A DNA stretch of 64,000 nt from Rhizobium sp. BK313 (GCF_014193655.1 NZ_JACHZQ010000001.1:2046001-2110000); one strand, 5' to 3'. Shown: positions 46,147 to 55,170, numbered from the stretch's first letter. Numbers and translations are program-made. The notes: generated by a model from the letters alone, not told the origin.

Positions 46147-46170
46147 CCGAAAAGCACTCCCGCTTTTCGG
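46147..46170. terminator. Hairpin between fabF and mltG
   Basis: CCGAAAAGC and GCTTTTCGG form a perfect 9-base stem around ACTCCC. No T tract follows on the minus strand, so full termination is doubtful; it may reduce read-through from fabF into mltG or stabilise the upstream message. Confidence 0.45.
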
Positions 46171-46185
46171 AATTATGCGCTGTTT

Positions 46186-47448
46186 TTATGCCTCATAGCG
46201 ACGCAGGACAAGTGATGCGTTCGTACCGCCGAATCCGAAGGAATTCGATAGTGCAACATTAATGTCCCGCTTACGGGCCTTATGTGGAACGAGATCGATG
46301 GCCGTCTCCCGTTCCGGATTATCCAGGTTCAGCGTCGGCGGCGCGATATTGTCGCGAATGGCAAGCGTCGAGAAGATCGCCTCGATTGCGCCGGCGGCTC
46401 CCAGAAGATGGCCGGTCGCTGACTTGGTCGACGACATCGAAATCGTCGAGGCAGCATTGCCGACCAGCCGCTCGACAGCGCCGAGCTCGATCGTGTCGGC
46501 CATGGTCGAGGTGCCATGCGCATTGATATAGTCAACATCTGCCGGTGTCAGGCCGGCACGCTTCAGGGCCGACGTCATGCACCGGAACGCGCCCTCGCCG
46601 TCCTCGGACGGCGCGGTGATGTGATAGGCGTCGCCGGAGAGGCCATAGCCGACCACTTCGGCATAGATCTTGGCTCCGCGCGCTTTGGCGTGCTCCAGCT
46701 CTTCCAGCACGACGATGCCTGCGCCCTCGCCCATGACGAAGCCGTCACGGTCGCGGTCATAGGGACGCGAAGCCTTATGCGGATCGTCGTTATGCTGTGT
46801 CGAGAGCGCCTTGCAGGCGGCAAAGCCGGCGAGCGCGATACGGCAAACCGGAGCCTCGGCGCCGCCGGCGACCATGACGTCCGCATCACCGAGCATGATG
46901 AGCCGGGCCGCATCGCCGATCGCATGTGCGCCGGTGGAGCAGGCCGTGACGACGGCGTGGTTCGGGCCGCGCAGCTTGTGGCGGATCGAGACCTGGCCGG
47001 AAACGAGATTGATCAAACGCCCCGGAATGAAGAAGGGCGAGATCCGGCGCGGGCCCTTGTCACGCAGCGTATAGCCGGCCTCGACAATGCCTTCCAGGCC
47101 GCCAATGCCGGAGCCGATCATGACGCCGGTTGCAATTTGGTCTTCATCGGATGTCGGATGCCAGCCAGCATCGCGCAGCGCCATATCGGCGGCAGCCATA
47201 CCGAAAATAATGAAAGGATCGACCTTTCGCTGTTCCTTCGGCTCCATCCAGTCGTCGGCATTGAAAGTGCCGTCGCTGCCATCACCGACCGGAACGCGGC
47301 AAGCAATCTTCGCGGCGAGGTCCTCGACCTCGAATTCCGTCACGAGACGCGCGCCGTTTTGTCCAGCGATCAAGCGTGACCAGGACACCTCCGTGCCACA
47401 GCCCAAAGGTGATACCATGCCGGTACCCGTGATAACGACACGTCTCAT
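46186..47448 (-). CDS. fabF: Beta-ketoacyl-ACP synthase II
   Basis: 420 residues. Condenses malonyl-ACP with acyl-ACP in fatty acid elongation. The nucleophile Cys is in VTACSTGAHAIG near residue 172, and the two His are in NAHGTSTMADT (near 310) and KSATGHLLGAAGA (near 346). The start MRRVVITGTGMVSPLG is typical. The gene is last of the leftward fab group; acpP lies 114 bases upstream. Confidence 0.97.
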   Translation of the reverse strand: MRRVVITGTGMVSPLGCGTEVSWSRLIAGQNGARLVTEFEVEDLAAKIACRVPVGDGSDGTFNADDWMEPKEQRKVDPFIIFGMAAADMALRDAGWHPTSDEDQIATGVMIGSGIGGLEGIVEAGYTLRDKGPRRISPFFIPGRLINLVSGQVSIRHKLRGPNHAVVTACSTGAHAIGDAARLIMLGDADVMVAGGAEAPVCRIALAGFAACKALSTQHNDDPHKASRPYDRDRDGFVMGEGAGIVVLEELEHAKARGAKIYAEVVGYGLSGDAYHITAPSEDGEGAFRCMTSALKRAGLTPADVDYINAHGTSTMADTIELGAVERLVGNAASTISMSSTKSATGHLLGAAGAIEAIFSTLAIRDNIAPPTLNLDNPERETAIDLVPHKARKRDINVALSNSFGFGGTNASLVLRRYEA

Positions 47449-47562
47449 CGCCCGCAGACCCCCGTCTTTTTATCATGCCATGCGTATGAATATAGCTCGC
47501 CCGACCCTGCCGGACGAAATAGGGCGGACTCAGAGAGCCCGCCCGTCACAAAGCGCAAATGA

Positions 47563-47799
47563 TTAGGCCTGGGCCTTTTCAATGAACTTTACCGCGTCGC
47601 CGACCGTCAGGATCGAGTCGGCAGCGTCATCGGGGATTTCAACGCCGAATTCTTCTTCGAAGGCCATGACCAGTTCGACCGTGTCGAGCGAGTCCGCGCC
47701 CAGGTCGTCGATGAAGCTTGCGCTTTCAACAACCTTGTCGGCGTCGACGCCAAGATGATCAATAACAATTTTCTTTACGCGTTCTGCGATATCGCTCAT
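47563..47799 (-). CDS. acpP: Acyl carrier protein
   Basis: 78 residues, acidic. The phosphopantetheine Ser is in [11 protein letters not shown] near residue 37, and the whole sequence fits AcpP closely. The frame is open upstream to 47985, but the ATG at 47799 gives the exact family start [10 protein letters not shown]. An AGGAAACC-type site precedes it. It lies between fabG (295 bases upstream) and fabF. Confidence 0.98.
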   Translation of the reverse strand: MSDIAERVKKIVIDHLGVDADKVVESASFIDDLGADSLDTVELVMAFEEEFGVEIPDDAADSILTVGDAVKFIEKAQA

Positions 47800-48094
47800 G
47801 TCGGTTTCCTCGACCTTATTTATGTCCTGATCAGAATGCCGTGTGACATCCCTACCCTGTTCAAGCCTGCAGAGCCTGCATTGGCTCCGCTGGCAAACCC
47901 GTTCAACCCGGCCTTGAGATCCGGCCCGGCCGTCGTACACGCGGCCCAGTCCGTCTGCATTTTCGGGACGACTGATCACAGTCATGGCCCGCTTAACACG
48001 GTTTAAGTCTGTCGCAAAGCCAGAAAATCGCCGCTTCCAGGTTGCTCAACATGCTATTGGAGGGGAAAGTCCCCCCCAAGAGACTTTTCCTTTT

Positions 48095-48832
48095 TCAGAT
48101 CATTGCCATGCCGCCATTGACGTGGATCGTCTGGCCCGTGACGTAGCTTGCTTCCGAGGAAGCGAGATAGCCAACGGCGGATGCGACTTCGGCACCGTTG
48201 CCCATGCGCTTCATGGGAATGGCGCCCATGATCGCCTCTTTCTGCTTGTCGTTCAGCTTGCCGGTCATGGCACTCTCGATGAAACCGGGAGCGACGCAAT
48301 TGACGGTCACGTTGCGCGTCGCGATCTCTTGCGCCAGCGACTTCGTGAAGCCGATCATGCCGGCCTTGGAGGCACAGTAGTTGGCCTGGCCAGGATTGCC
48401 GGTGACGCCAACGACGGACGTGATGTTGATGATGCGGCCATAGCGGCGGCGCATCATCGGATGGGTCAGCTCTCGCGTCAGCCGGAAAACGGCGGTGAGG
48501 TTGACTTCCAGGACGCTATCCCAGTCCTCGTCGCTCATGCGCACGAACAGGCCGTCCTTGGTGATGCCGGCGTTGTTGACGAGGATGTCGACGCCGCCGA
48601 GTTCCTCTTCCGCCTTGACGCCGAGTGCCTTGACTTCGTCACGGTTGGAAAGATTGGCCGGGAAGATCTTGACGCGGTCGCCAAGTTCGGCGGCCAGAGC
48701 CTCGAGCTTCTCGACGCGCGTGCCATGCAGGCCGACGATGGCGCCCTGCTTGTGCAGCAGCCTTGCGATCTCTTCGCCGATGCCACCGGAAGAACCGGTT
48801 ACCAGGGCCTTGCGGCCGGTCAAATCAAGCAT
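48095..48832 (-). CDS. fabG: 3-oxoacyl-ACP reductase
   Basis: 245-residue NADPH-dependent SDR of fatty acid elongation. Gly-rich TGSSGGIGEEIA near residue 12, NNAGITKDGLF near 86, and the catalytic Ser-Tyr-Lys as ITSVVG and YCASK (near 151-155) are all present, with the family C-terminus TIHVNGGMAMI. It follows fabD after 29 bases on the same strand, so fabD-fabG form a unit. Confidence 0.97.
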   Translation of the reverse strand: MLDLTGRKALVTGSSGGIGEEIARLLHKQGAIVGLHGTRVEKLEALAAELGDRVKIFPANLSNRDEVKALGVKAEEELGGVDILVNNAGITKDGLFVRMSDEDWDSVLEVNLTAVFRLTRELTHPMMRRRYGRIINITSVVGVTGNPGQANYCASKAGMIGFTKSLAQEIATRNVTVNCVAPGFIESAMTGKLNDKQKEAIMGAIPMKRMGNGAEVASAVGYLASSEASYVTGQTIHVNGGMAMI

Positions 48833-48861
48833 GTGGTTTCCCTCGTTCCTTAATTTCTGTA

Positions 48862-49806
48862 TCAGCCAAGCAGGCCAGCGAGCGCAGTATCGATATCGGC
48901 GGTCGAATTCACCGCGATGCCATTCACCGATTTGTCGATGCGCCGGGCTAGACCCGTCAGCACCTTGCCAGCGCCGATTTCATACAATGTTGTCACATTG
49001 TTGGCGGCGAACCATTCCACCGTCTCGCGCCAGCGCACCTGGCCCGTAACCTGCTGGACCAGCAGATTGGCGATCTCACCGGCGTCCGTTACCGGAGCCG
49101 CGCGAACATTGGCGATGACAGGCACGACCGGATTGGATTTCGCAACGTCTGCCAAGGCCGCGCGCATAGTGTCGGCGGCGGGCGCCATCAGCGACGAATG
49201 GAAGGGTGCGGACACCGGCAGCAGGATGGCGCGCTTGGCACCCTTGGCGGTCGCAAGCTCGGCAGCCTTTTCGACCGGAACCTTCTCGCCGGAAATGACA
49301 ATCTGACCGCCGCCATTGTCGTTGGCAATCTGACAGGCGCCGATGGTCGAAGCTTCAGTGCACACCGCAACGACATCGGCATGTTCCAAGCCGATGATCG
49401 CCGCCATTGCGCCGACGCCTACGGGAACTGCCGCCTGCATGGCATTGCCGCGAATGCGCAGCAGCCGCGCCGTATCGGCGAGCGAAAAAGTGCCGGCGGC
49501 ACAAAGCGCCGAGTATTCGCCAAGCGAATGACCGGCAACATAGGCAACCCTACTCTTCAGATCGAGGCCGCGCGCTTGGAGAACGCGCATGACGGCGATC
49601 GATACGGCCATCAGAGCCGGCTGAGCATTCGCAGTCAACGTCAGCTTATCTTCGGGCCCGTTGAAGATGATGTCAGAAAGCTTTTCACCGAGCGCTTCAT
49701 CGACTTCCTCGAAGACGGCACGCGCTTCGGCGAAATTGTCGGCGAGATCCTTGCCCATGCCGACGGTCTGGCTACCCTGGCCGGGAAATGTGAAAGCAAC
49801 AGTCAT
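48862..49806 (-). CDS. fabD: Malonyl CoA-ACP transacylase
   Basis: 314 residues. Loads malonyl groups onto ACP. FTFPGQGSQTVGMG at the start, the active Ser in AGHSLGEYSAL (near residue 95), the Arg near 120 and the His in VSAPFHSSLM (near 205) are intact. It leads the leftward fab group and is divergent from the aldo/keto reductase, with a 195-base gap that must hold its promoter. Confidence 0.97.
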   Translation of the reverse strand: MTVAFTFPGQGSQTVGMGKDLADNFAEARAVFEEVDEALGEKLSDIIFNGPEDKLTLTANAQPALMAVSIAVMRVLQARGLDLKSRVAYVAGHSLGEYSALCAAGTFSLADTARLLRIRGNAMQAAVPVGVGAMAAIIGLEHADVVAVCTEASTIGACQIANDNGGGQIVISGEKVPVEKAAELATAKGAKRAILLPVSAPFHSSLMAPAADTMRAALADVAKSNPVVPVIANVRAAPVTDAGEIANLLVQQVTGQVRWRETVEWFAANNVTTLYEIGAGKVLTGLARRIDKSVNGIAVNSTADIDTALAGLLG

Positions 49807-50001
49807 TATATTAGGCTTCCTTCGGGGTCGTTTCGCTTCCCAATGACATTGTTTGCGGTGGAGTCAATAGCACAGACCCTGCAGTCACTGCCTTTTGCAT
49901 ATGCGAGAAGTCTCGATTTTCTTCTTGCGCTTGCTCATTTCCCGCATAGATTTGCGCGACCTTTTCCATACGACTTTTCCTGCCAGCATCAAGGTTCCCC
50001 C

Positions 50002-51045
50002 ATGAAGTATAAGAATTTAGGCCGCACCGATATTTCCGTTTCGCAGATTTGCCTGGGCACGATGACCTGGGGCACGCAAAACAGCGAGGCCGAAGCGCAC
50101 GAGCAGATGGATTATGCCCTCCACAAGGGCATCAATTTCTTCGACACAGCCGAAATGTATCCGACGACGCCGGTTGGCGCGGAGACTCAAGGCCGCACCG
50201 AGGAATATATCGGCACCTGGTTCGAAAAGACCGGCAAGCGCCGGGACATCGTGCTCGCCACCAAGGTCGCCGGCCCCGGCCGCGACTATCTGCGCGGCGG
50301 CCAGGGCGCGGATGCCGTCAATATCCGTGCGGCGATCGACAGCAGCCTGAAGCGGCTGAAAACCGATTATATCGATCTCTATCAGGTGCATTGGCCGAAC
50401 CGCGGCCATTTCCATTTCCGCCAGAACTGGCGCTACAACCCCTTCACCCAGGACCGCGAAAAGGCGATCGCCAACATCGCCGAAATCCTGGAGACGATGG
50501 GCGAGCTGGTGAAGGCCGGTAAGATCCGCGCTATCGGCCTTTCCAACGAGACGACCTGGGGCATCCAGAAATATCTGACGATCGCCGAGCAAAAGGGCCT
50601 GCCGCGTGTTGTCTCGACGCAAAACGAATACAATTTGCTCTACCGGCACTTCGACCTCGATCTCGCCGAGCTGTCGCATCACGAAGATGTGGGCCTGCTC
50701 GCCTATTCGCCGCTCGCCGGCGGCATTCTCAGCGGCAAATATGTCGGTGGCGCACGGCCGGCCGGCTCGCGCGGCTCGATCAACACCGATATCGGCGGCC
50801 GCCTGCAGCCGTTGCAGGAACCGCCGGTCAAGGCCTATCTGGAGATATCAGCCAAGTATCAACTGGACCCGGCAAAGCTCGCGCTCGCCTATTGCCTGAC
50901 CAAGCCCTTCATGACCTCCGTCATCATCGGCGCGACCTCGATGGCCCAGCTCGAAACCGACATCGCTTCGGCGTATGTCACATTGCCGGAAGAAGCGATT
51001 GCCGAGATCGAAAAGGTACACCGGCTGTATCCTCTGCCGATGTAA
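50002..51045 (+). CDS. Aldo/keto reductase (Tas-like)
   Basis: 347 residues of the aldo/keto reductase superfamily, nearest in style to E. coli Tas. The catalytic Asp and Tyr are in FDTAEMYPTTP (near residue 48-53), the Lys in ATKVAGPGR (near 89), and the His in YQVHWPNRG (near 131). NADPH-binding positions near IIGATSMAQLE (near 310) fit. The ATG at 50002 gives MKYKNLGRTDISVSQ; a long upstream open frame crosses fabD and is rejected. Substrate unknown. A strong hairpin follows. Confidence 0.92.
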   Translation: MKYKNLGRTDISVSQICLGTMTWGTQNSEAEAHEQMDYALHKGINFFDTAEMYPTTPVGAETQGRTEEYIGTWFEKTGKRRDIVLATKVAGPGRDYLRGGQGADAVNIRAAIDSSLKRLKTDYIDLYQVHWPNRGHFHFRQNWRYNPFTQDREKAIANIAEILETMGELVKAGKIRAIGLSNETTWGIQKYLTIAEQKGLPRVVSTQNEYNLLYRHFDLDLAELSHHEDVGLLAYSPLAGGILSGKYVGGARPAGSRGSINTDIGGRLQPLQEPPVKAYLEISAKYQLDPAKLALAYCLTKPFMTSVIIGATSMAQLETDIASAYVTLPEEAIAEIEKVHRLYPLPM

Positions 51046-51057
51046 CATCCAATGAAA

Positions 51058-51082
51058 GCGCCTTGCCGCTACGGCAAGGCGC
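51058..51082. terminator. Strong hairpin after the aldo/keto reductase gene
   Basis: GCGCCTTGCCG and CGGCAAGGCGC form a perfect 11-base stem with a CTA loop, 12 bases after the stop. No T tract follows on either strand, so it may be a weak terminator or a 3' end stabiliser. Confidence 0.6.
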
Positions 51083-51222
51083 AAGGACCGTCGGATGTCT
51101 TTGCCTTTCAAATCCCCTTTGCGAGGGATCCTCCCAAAAATGAAAGTTGAAACGGCCAACGCAACGAATACTAGTCGCTGACATGTGCCTCACTCGATCA
51201 CCACTGACAGTCGAAAGAAAAC

Positions 51223-51666
51223 ATGGGCTTTTGGGACCTGCTGACAGGAAAGAAATATCCGGCAAAGGGAGTACCTCGCCAACCCGTCTCCGCGCTTCGC
51301 GATAGCCTGCTCTCGATCAACCGGGATACGGCGCCTTACTTGGTCCGCGACGGTGCTCTAGAGGGCGTGGATATTGTCGCGGAATGGAAGATTGTCGATG
51401 CCCAATGGTATGAGGTTTTTGCAAAAGCCGGGATTGAGCGTCTTTTCAAGGTGCTGATGCGTTTCGACGAGACAAAGGCGGAAGTCCGTGCGGTAGACCA
51501 GGAATGGTCGGTCGAATGGCGGGCAGGCATTCCAACGATGGCGCTCACCGCGCAGGCATTTCGCGGTCAAACATGGGAAAAGAGTTTCGGGAAGGAAATC
51601 GGTTTCCGCGAAGACGGATCGTTCGGCGTCATCTACGAATATTCTTTCAATCACCGACGAAATTAG
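51223..51666 (+). CDS. Conserved-looking protein of unknown function
   Basis: 147 residues, no signal peptide or membrane span. It begins MGFWDLLTGKKYPAKGVPRQ and alternates strand-like and helix-like segments (VDIVAEWKIVDAQWYEVFAK; ERLFKVLMRFDE), with many Trp and aromatic residues. Codon use looks ordinary, and a weak GAAAGAAA site precedes the ATG. I do not recognise a family. It opens a stretch of loosely spaced genes that contains no housekeeping functions. Confidence 0.65.
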   Translation: MGFWDLLTGKKYPAKGVPRQPVSALRDSLLSINRDTAPYLVRDGALEGVDIVAEWKIVDAQWYEVFAKAGIERLFKVLMRFDETKAEVRAVDQEWSVEWRAGIPTMALTAQAFRGQTWEKSFGKEIGFREDGSFGVIYEYSFNHRRN

Positions 51667-51843
51667 GAAGCCACTACAGAAGGCCGCCTTGGAGGCTGGC
51701 TGGATTTGGAAAGGCGTCGCTTTCGCCAAACTATGAGCCTCATCGAGATTAACGTGCTGCCTTTGCCGCGGTGATGTGTCGTTGCCTGCGGTTCGATTTC
51801 CGTTATCTGGGCGACAGCCGGCAGCAGTTCGCCCTCCAGGAAC

Positions 51844-52371
51844 CTATTTGTCCTTTAGTCGGGACTTCGCGATACGCACTAGGTCCGACATTCCGTCGTG
51901 AGGCCCCAGGCCGTGCGTCGGATGATCGTTCCACCAATCAGGGTGCAGCTCTCTGCGATCGAGATGGAGCGGATAGAAGACGCGGTTCTCGGGCTTGGTC
52001 CGTTCGCCCACAACGAGCAGTCGTACTTCGGTCTCGGTGTTGTTGAGGAAGCTATGCGCGAGCCCTGTACCGGCAGGAAACCCGACGGCATCGCCTGGCT
52101 TCAGCCGATGGAGATGACCGTCCAACCAGACATCGGGCTCGCCTTCGATGACGTAGACGAATTCTTCGTCCGCGCTTTCGGCGTGTGGAAAGGAAGTGCG
52201 TCGGCCGGGCGGCAATCTTTCGTGATGGATGCCGAGCTTCCTCAGTCCGAGATACCTGCCGAAAGGCGCGCCGATGCTCATGAGCTCGTCATCTTCATCA
52301 TAATGCGTGTCGTCCGGTTGCTCGATCTCACGCCAATGAAAGATGCAGGATGGACGTTCTGGCGTCGCCAT
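51844..52371 (-). CDS. Cupin domain protein
   Basis: 175 residues. The double-stranded beta-helix motifs are visible: HHERLPPGRRTSFPHAESADEE (motif 1, with His and Glu metal-ligand positions) and PGDAVGFPAGTGLAHSF (motif 2, with the last His). GGAGGA lies before the ATG at 52371; the frame is open to 52440. The C-terminal third is rich in His, Asp and Trp. Enzyme, sugar-binding or storage roles are all possible; no function is claimed. Confidence 0.85.
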   Translation of the reverse strand: MATPERPSCIFHWREIEQPDDTHYDEDDELMSIGAPFGRYLGLRKLGIHHERLPPGRRTSFPHAESADEEFVYVIEGEPDVWLDGHLHRLKPGDAVGFPAGTGLAHSFLNNTETEVRLLVVGERTKPENRVFYPLHLDRRELHPDWWNDHPTHGLGPHDGMSDLVRIAKSRLKDK

Positions 52372-52533
52372 GGGTATCCTCCGGTGCTGCGTGTTAGGAT
52401 TGCTCACGATAGTGCCAGCTTCTCCACCCGTTGCGAACATTAAAGATCGAGTACACGGCGATCAGCGATCATCTTCCCCCAGCGATGCCATCGTAAGCGC
52501 CGTACGGCGCTCTTGCTCAGGACAAGCTTCCGC

Positions 52534-52575
52534 CTACATGCTGTAGCATGGGGACATCCTACGATAGAGTAGGAT
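52534..52575. promoter_or_regulatory. Nested inverted repeats upstream of the SRPBCC gene
   Basis: CATGCT-GT-AGCATG (52537-52550) overlaps CTACA-TGC-TGTAG (52534-52546), and ATCCTAC-GATAGA-GTAGGAT lies at 52556-52575. A fourth palindrome GCGCCGTACGGCGC is at 52498-52511. The group ends 62 bases before the SRPBCC start. Such spacing suits operators for a regulator, yet none is encoded next door. Confidence 0.5.
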
Positions 52576-52637
52576 TGGATGCGCCCGTCCTCCTCTGCCT
52601 CAGGTGGGACAGGCCATGTCAACCATAGGAGAGACCG

Positions 52638-53084
52638 ATGCCAGAGCCCATCGTCGTCCGCCAAGAAAGACACATCCCAGCCCCGCCTGCCGCGGTGTTC
52701 GCCCTCCTGACCGATCCGGAGAAAATTTTGCGCTGGATGGGAACGGAGGCGCAGGTCGAACCTAAGCCTGAAGGATTGTATCTCGTCAACGTCACCGGCG
52801 CTCGCTTCGCTCGCGGTTCCTTTCGCGAGGTGGTGCCAGTACACCGCCTCGCCTACAGCTTCGGCTGGGACGGCAGCGAGGTGGTCCCACCGGGGTCGAG
52901 CTTGGTCGAGATCGATCTGATCGAGCAGCCGGACGGAACGCTGCTGTGCCTGACCCACACCGGCCTGCCCAATGCCGAGCAATGTGCCGGCCATGCTGAA
53001 GGGTGGGCTCATTATATCGGACGGCTGGCCGAGGCTGCCGCCGGGCGTAACCCGGGTCCGGACCCTTGGGCTGGCAGAACCTGA
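52638..53084 (+). CDS. SRPBCC/AHSA1-type protein
   Basis: 148 residues matching the START-like SRPBCC fold of the AHSA1 family: ERHIPAPPAAVFALLTDPEK near residue 10, RWMGTEAQVEPKPEGLY near 32, and a C-terminal helix (GHAEGWAHYIGRLAEAAAG near 122). Members bind hydrophobic ligands and are often encoded beside an ArsR repressor, which is not seen here. AGGAGAG precedes the ATG by 5 bases. Nested inverted repeats lie upstream. Ligand unknown. Confidence 0.87.
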   Translation: MPEPIVVRQERHIPAPPAAVFALLTDPEKILRWMGTEAQVEPKPEGLYLVNVTGARFARGSFREVVPVHRLAYSFGWDGSEVVPPGSSLVEIDLIEQPDGTLLCLTHTGLPNAEQCAGHAEGWAHYIGRLAEAAAGRNPGPDPWAGRT

Positions 53085-53332
53085 CTGCTTTCCGCTCCCG
53101 AAATTTCGGCCATGAGCCAATTGCAGCTTCAAGGCAAACGCTCGGTCGCAGACGTTGCGAAGGCAGTCGCATCGACGATTGGACGGTGCGTCCGGAATAT
53201 GGCTCGACGTGAAGGGGCCATTGTTATGGCGGCAGTCCCACGGCTTCACTGTAGGTGTCGCCTCTCATCACAGACATATGCGCCATCCCTGCGGCGGATG
53301 ACAGCCTGGGGCCGCCGTGGCATGATCGAGGC

Positions 53333-54391
53333 ATGGATTTACCCACCCCTCTTGCCTGGTTGGTTGATGAAGCCGGCACTTCGGCCGGCCCTGAACGATT
53401 TCTGGCCGAACTCGGCGGCCGACTATTGGCCGACGGCCTGCCGCTTGCCGGCGGAGCCCTGTCGCTGGCGGTGCCGCATCCGATCATCGCCCGGCGCATT
53501 TGGCTATGGCGGGCGGAAACTGGGACGGTGATCGAGTCCCTGGGCTTCGCCGGCGGGCCGCCCAGCCAGGCAGGACACGACTGGCTAGCCGGGCTTGGGC
53601 CGATGCAGGAGGACACGGTCGGCTCGGCGGCGGACAGCCCGGTGCTGGGCTGGGCCGGGACCCGGCCATTCGGTCCCGCCGAAACCGGCCGGCTGCGCGA
53701 GGCCGCGCGCTTCGCCGCAGCGCCCCTAGGTGCCCTGGCCGCACAGGCGGCGCTGGCAGCGCTGCTCGAGGCCTATCTCGGCCGGCGCAGCGCCGCCCGG
53801 GTACAAGCCGGCGCGCTGCGCCGCGGCACTGGGGAAACCATCCGCGCTGCGCTGCTCTGTGCCGACCTGCGCGACTTCACCGCCCTGTCCGAGGCGACGG
53901 AACCAACGGCAATGATCGCCGCTCTGGATGCTTGGTTCGACCGCGTTGCCGGGGCGGTGCACGCTTTCGGGGGCGAGGTGCTGAAGTTCATCGGTGACGG
54001 TGTGCTGGCGATTTTCCCGGTTACCGGCGCGCCGGGCGACGCCTGCGAGGCGGCGCTGCGTGCGGTCGCCGCCGCCCGCGCCGGCATGGCCCATCTCGAT
54101 ACGGTGCGGCAGGCGCAGGGGCTGCCGCCGCTGCCCTTCGGTGCGGCACTGCATTTCGGCGAGATGTTGTGGGGCAATATCGGCGCAGCCGACCGGCTGG
54201 ACTTTACCGCCATAGGTCCCGCGGTCAATCTGGTCAGCCGGCTCGAAGGGCTGTGCAAGCCCCTGGGCCGCAGTGTGCTGATCTCGGGCGCGGTGGCGAC
54301 GCAGACATCAACCACTTTGATCTCATTGGGCGAGCACCCATTGCGCGGTATCGCCGCCCCCTGCGCCGTCTTCACCTTGCCGGAGGATTGA
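53333..54391 (+). CDS. Class III adenylate/guanylate cyclase domain protein
   Basis: 352 residues. The N-terminal half (to about residue 180) is soluble, rich in Ala, Gly and Leu and not recognised. The C-terminal half is a class III cyclase: ALLCADLRDFTALSE holds the first metal Asp, LKFIGDGVLAIFP the adenine-selecting Lys and second Asp, LDFTAIGPAVNLVSRLEGL the Asp for adenine choice and the catalytic Asn and Arg. All key residues are intact, so it should make cAMP. The ATG at 53333 is used; an upstream start at 53255 adds no conserved residues. Third-position GC looks higher than its neighbours. Confidence 0.87.
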   Translation: MDLPTPLAWLVDEAGTSAGPERFLAELGGRLLADGLPLAGGALSLAVPHPIIARRIWLWRAETGTVIESLGFAGGPPSQAGHDWLAGLGPMQEDTVGSAADSPVLGWAGTRPFGPAETGRLREAARFAAAPLGALAAQAALAALLEAYLGRRSAARVQAGALRRGTGETIRAALLCADLRDFTALSEATEPTAMIAALDAWFDRVAGAVHAFGGEVLKFIGDGVLAIFPVTGAPGDACEAALRAVAAARAGMAHLDTVRQAQGLPPLPFGAALHFGEMLWGNIGAADRLDFTAIGPAVNLVSRLEGLCKPLGRSVLISGAVATQTSTTLISLGEHPLRGIAAPCAVFTLPED

Positions 54392-54704
54392 GCCTGCCGG
54401 CCGATGGGTCAGGCAAGCATGTCTGTGTCAAACAGCGCAATTTGCCTCCTCCCCTTGCCTTTCCCAGAAAAATCCGTATAAGCCGCCCTGTTCGCAACCC
54501 GGTCTTCTGGCTGGTGGCTGAACGGAGGGCCGGTTTTCTTCTGTGAAAATCGTCGGAACGGAAGCGTTCCAGCCTCCCGTGTCTCCGCTCTCGACCGTCT
54601 CGGAAACGCTTTTCTTGCTTGGGGTCATCCCTCTCAGGAGCAGTCGTTGAGGCTTAGCCGCCGAATATCGGGTTCAGATCAACGCAAGAAAGGCGAAGCT
54701 ATCC
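54392..54704 (+). promoter_or_regulatory. Promoter and long leader of the rpsF operon
   Basis: 313 bases without a gene. TTGCCT (54456-54461) and TATAAG (54478-54483), 16 bases apart, form a good promoter, so the rpsF message should have about 210 bases of leader. It contains several G/C-rich hairpin-forming segments (54500-54640). In many bacteria the S6:S18 complex binds a motif in the rpsF leader for feedback control; I could not confirm that motif by eye. Confidence 0.6.
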
Positions 54705-55157
54705 ATGGCTCTTTATGAACATGTATTCCTTGCCCGACAGGATATTTCCGCTCAGCAGGTCGATGCCCTCGTAGAACAGTACAAGGGTGTCATCGAAGCT
54801 AACGGCGGTAAAGTCGGGCGTATCGAAAACTGGGGCCTCAAGTCCCTCACCTACCGCATCAAGAAGAACCGCAAGGCTCACTACGCCCTGATGGACATTG
54901 ATGCACCGGCCGCTGCCGTCCAGGAAATGGAACGTCAGATGCGCATCAGCGAAGATGTCCTGCGTTACATGACGATCGCTGTTGAAAAGCACGAAGACGG
55001 CCCGTCCGCCATGATGCAGAAGCGCGACCGCGACGACCGTCCACGCCGCGATGGCGACCGTCCGGAGCGCAGTTTCGGCGACCGTGACCGTGGTCCGCGC
55101 CCGGATCGTGGCGACCGCGACGACCGTCCGCGCCGTCCGCGCGAAGATCGCGTATAA
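54705..55157 (+). CDS. rpsF: 30S ribosomal protein S6
   Basis: 150 residues. The S6 fold covers the first 95 or so residues ([35 protein letters not shown] near 34; [11 protein letters not shown] near 82). The remaining 50 residues are an arginine- and aspartate-rich repeat tail ([19 protein letters not shown] units), found as an extension in alphaproteobacterial S6. It pairs with S18 on the 30S platform. A GGCGAAG site precedes the ATG. rpsR follows after 13 bases. Confidence 0.97.
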   Translation: MALYEHVFLARQDISAQQVDALVEQYKGVIEANGGKVGRIENWGLKSLTYRIKKNRKAHYALMDIDAPAAAVQEMERQMRISEDVLRYMTIAVEKHEDGPSAMMQKRDRDDRPRRDGDRPERSFGDRDRGPRPDRGDRDDRPRRPREDRV

Positions 55158-55170
55158 GGAGATTTGAGAG

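Noticed and set aside
47800..47985. Upstream extension of acpP
   Set aside because: AcpP is strongly conserved in length, and the internal ATG at 47799 gives the exact expected N-terminus.
52440..53249. Leftward 269-codon open frame with a KMIADRRVLDL end, considered as a transposase remnant
   Set aside because: It is antisense to the SRPBCC gene for most of its length, and the short end alone is too weak to call an insertion sequence.
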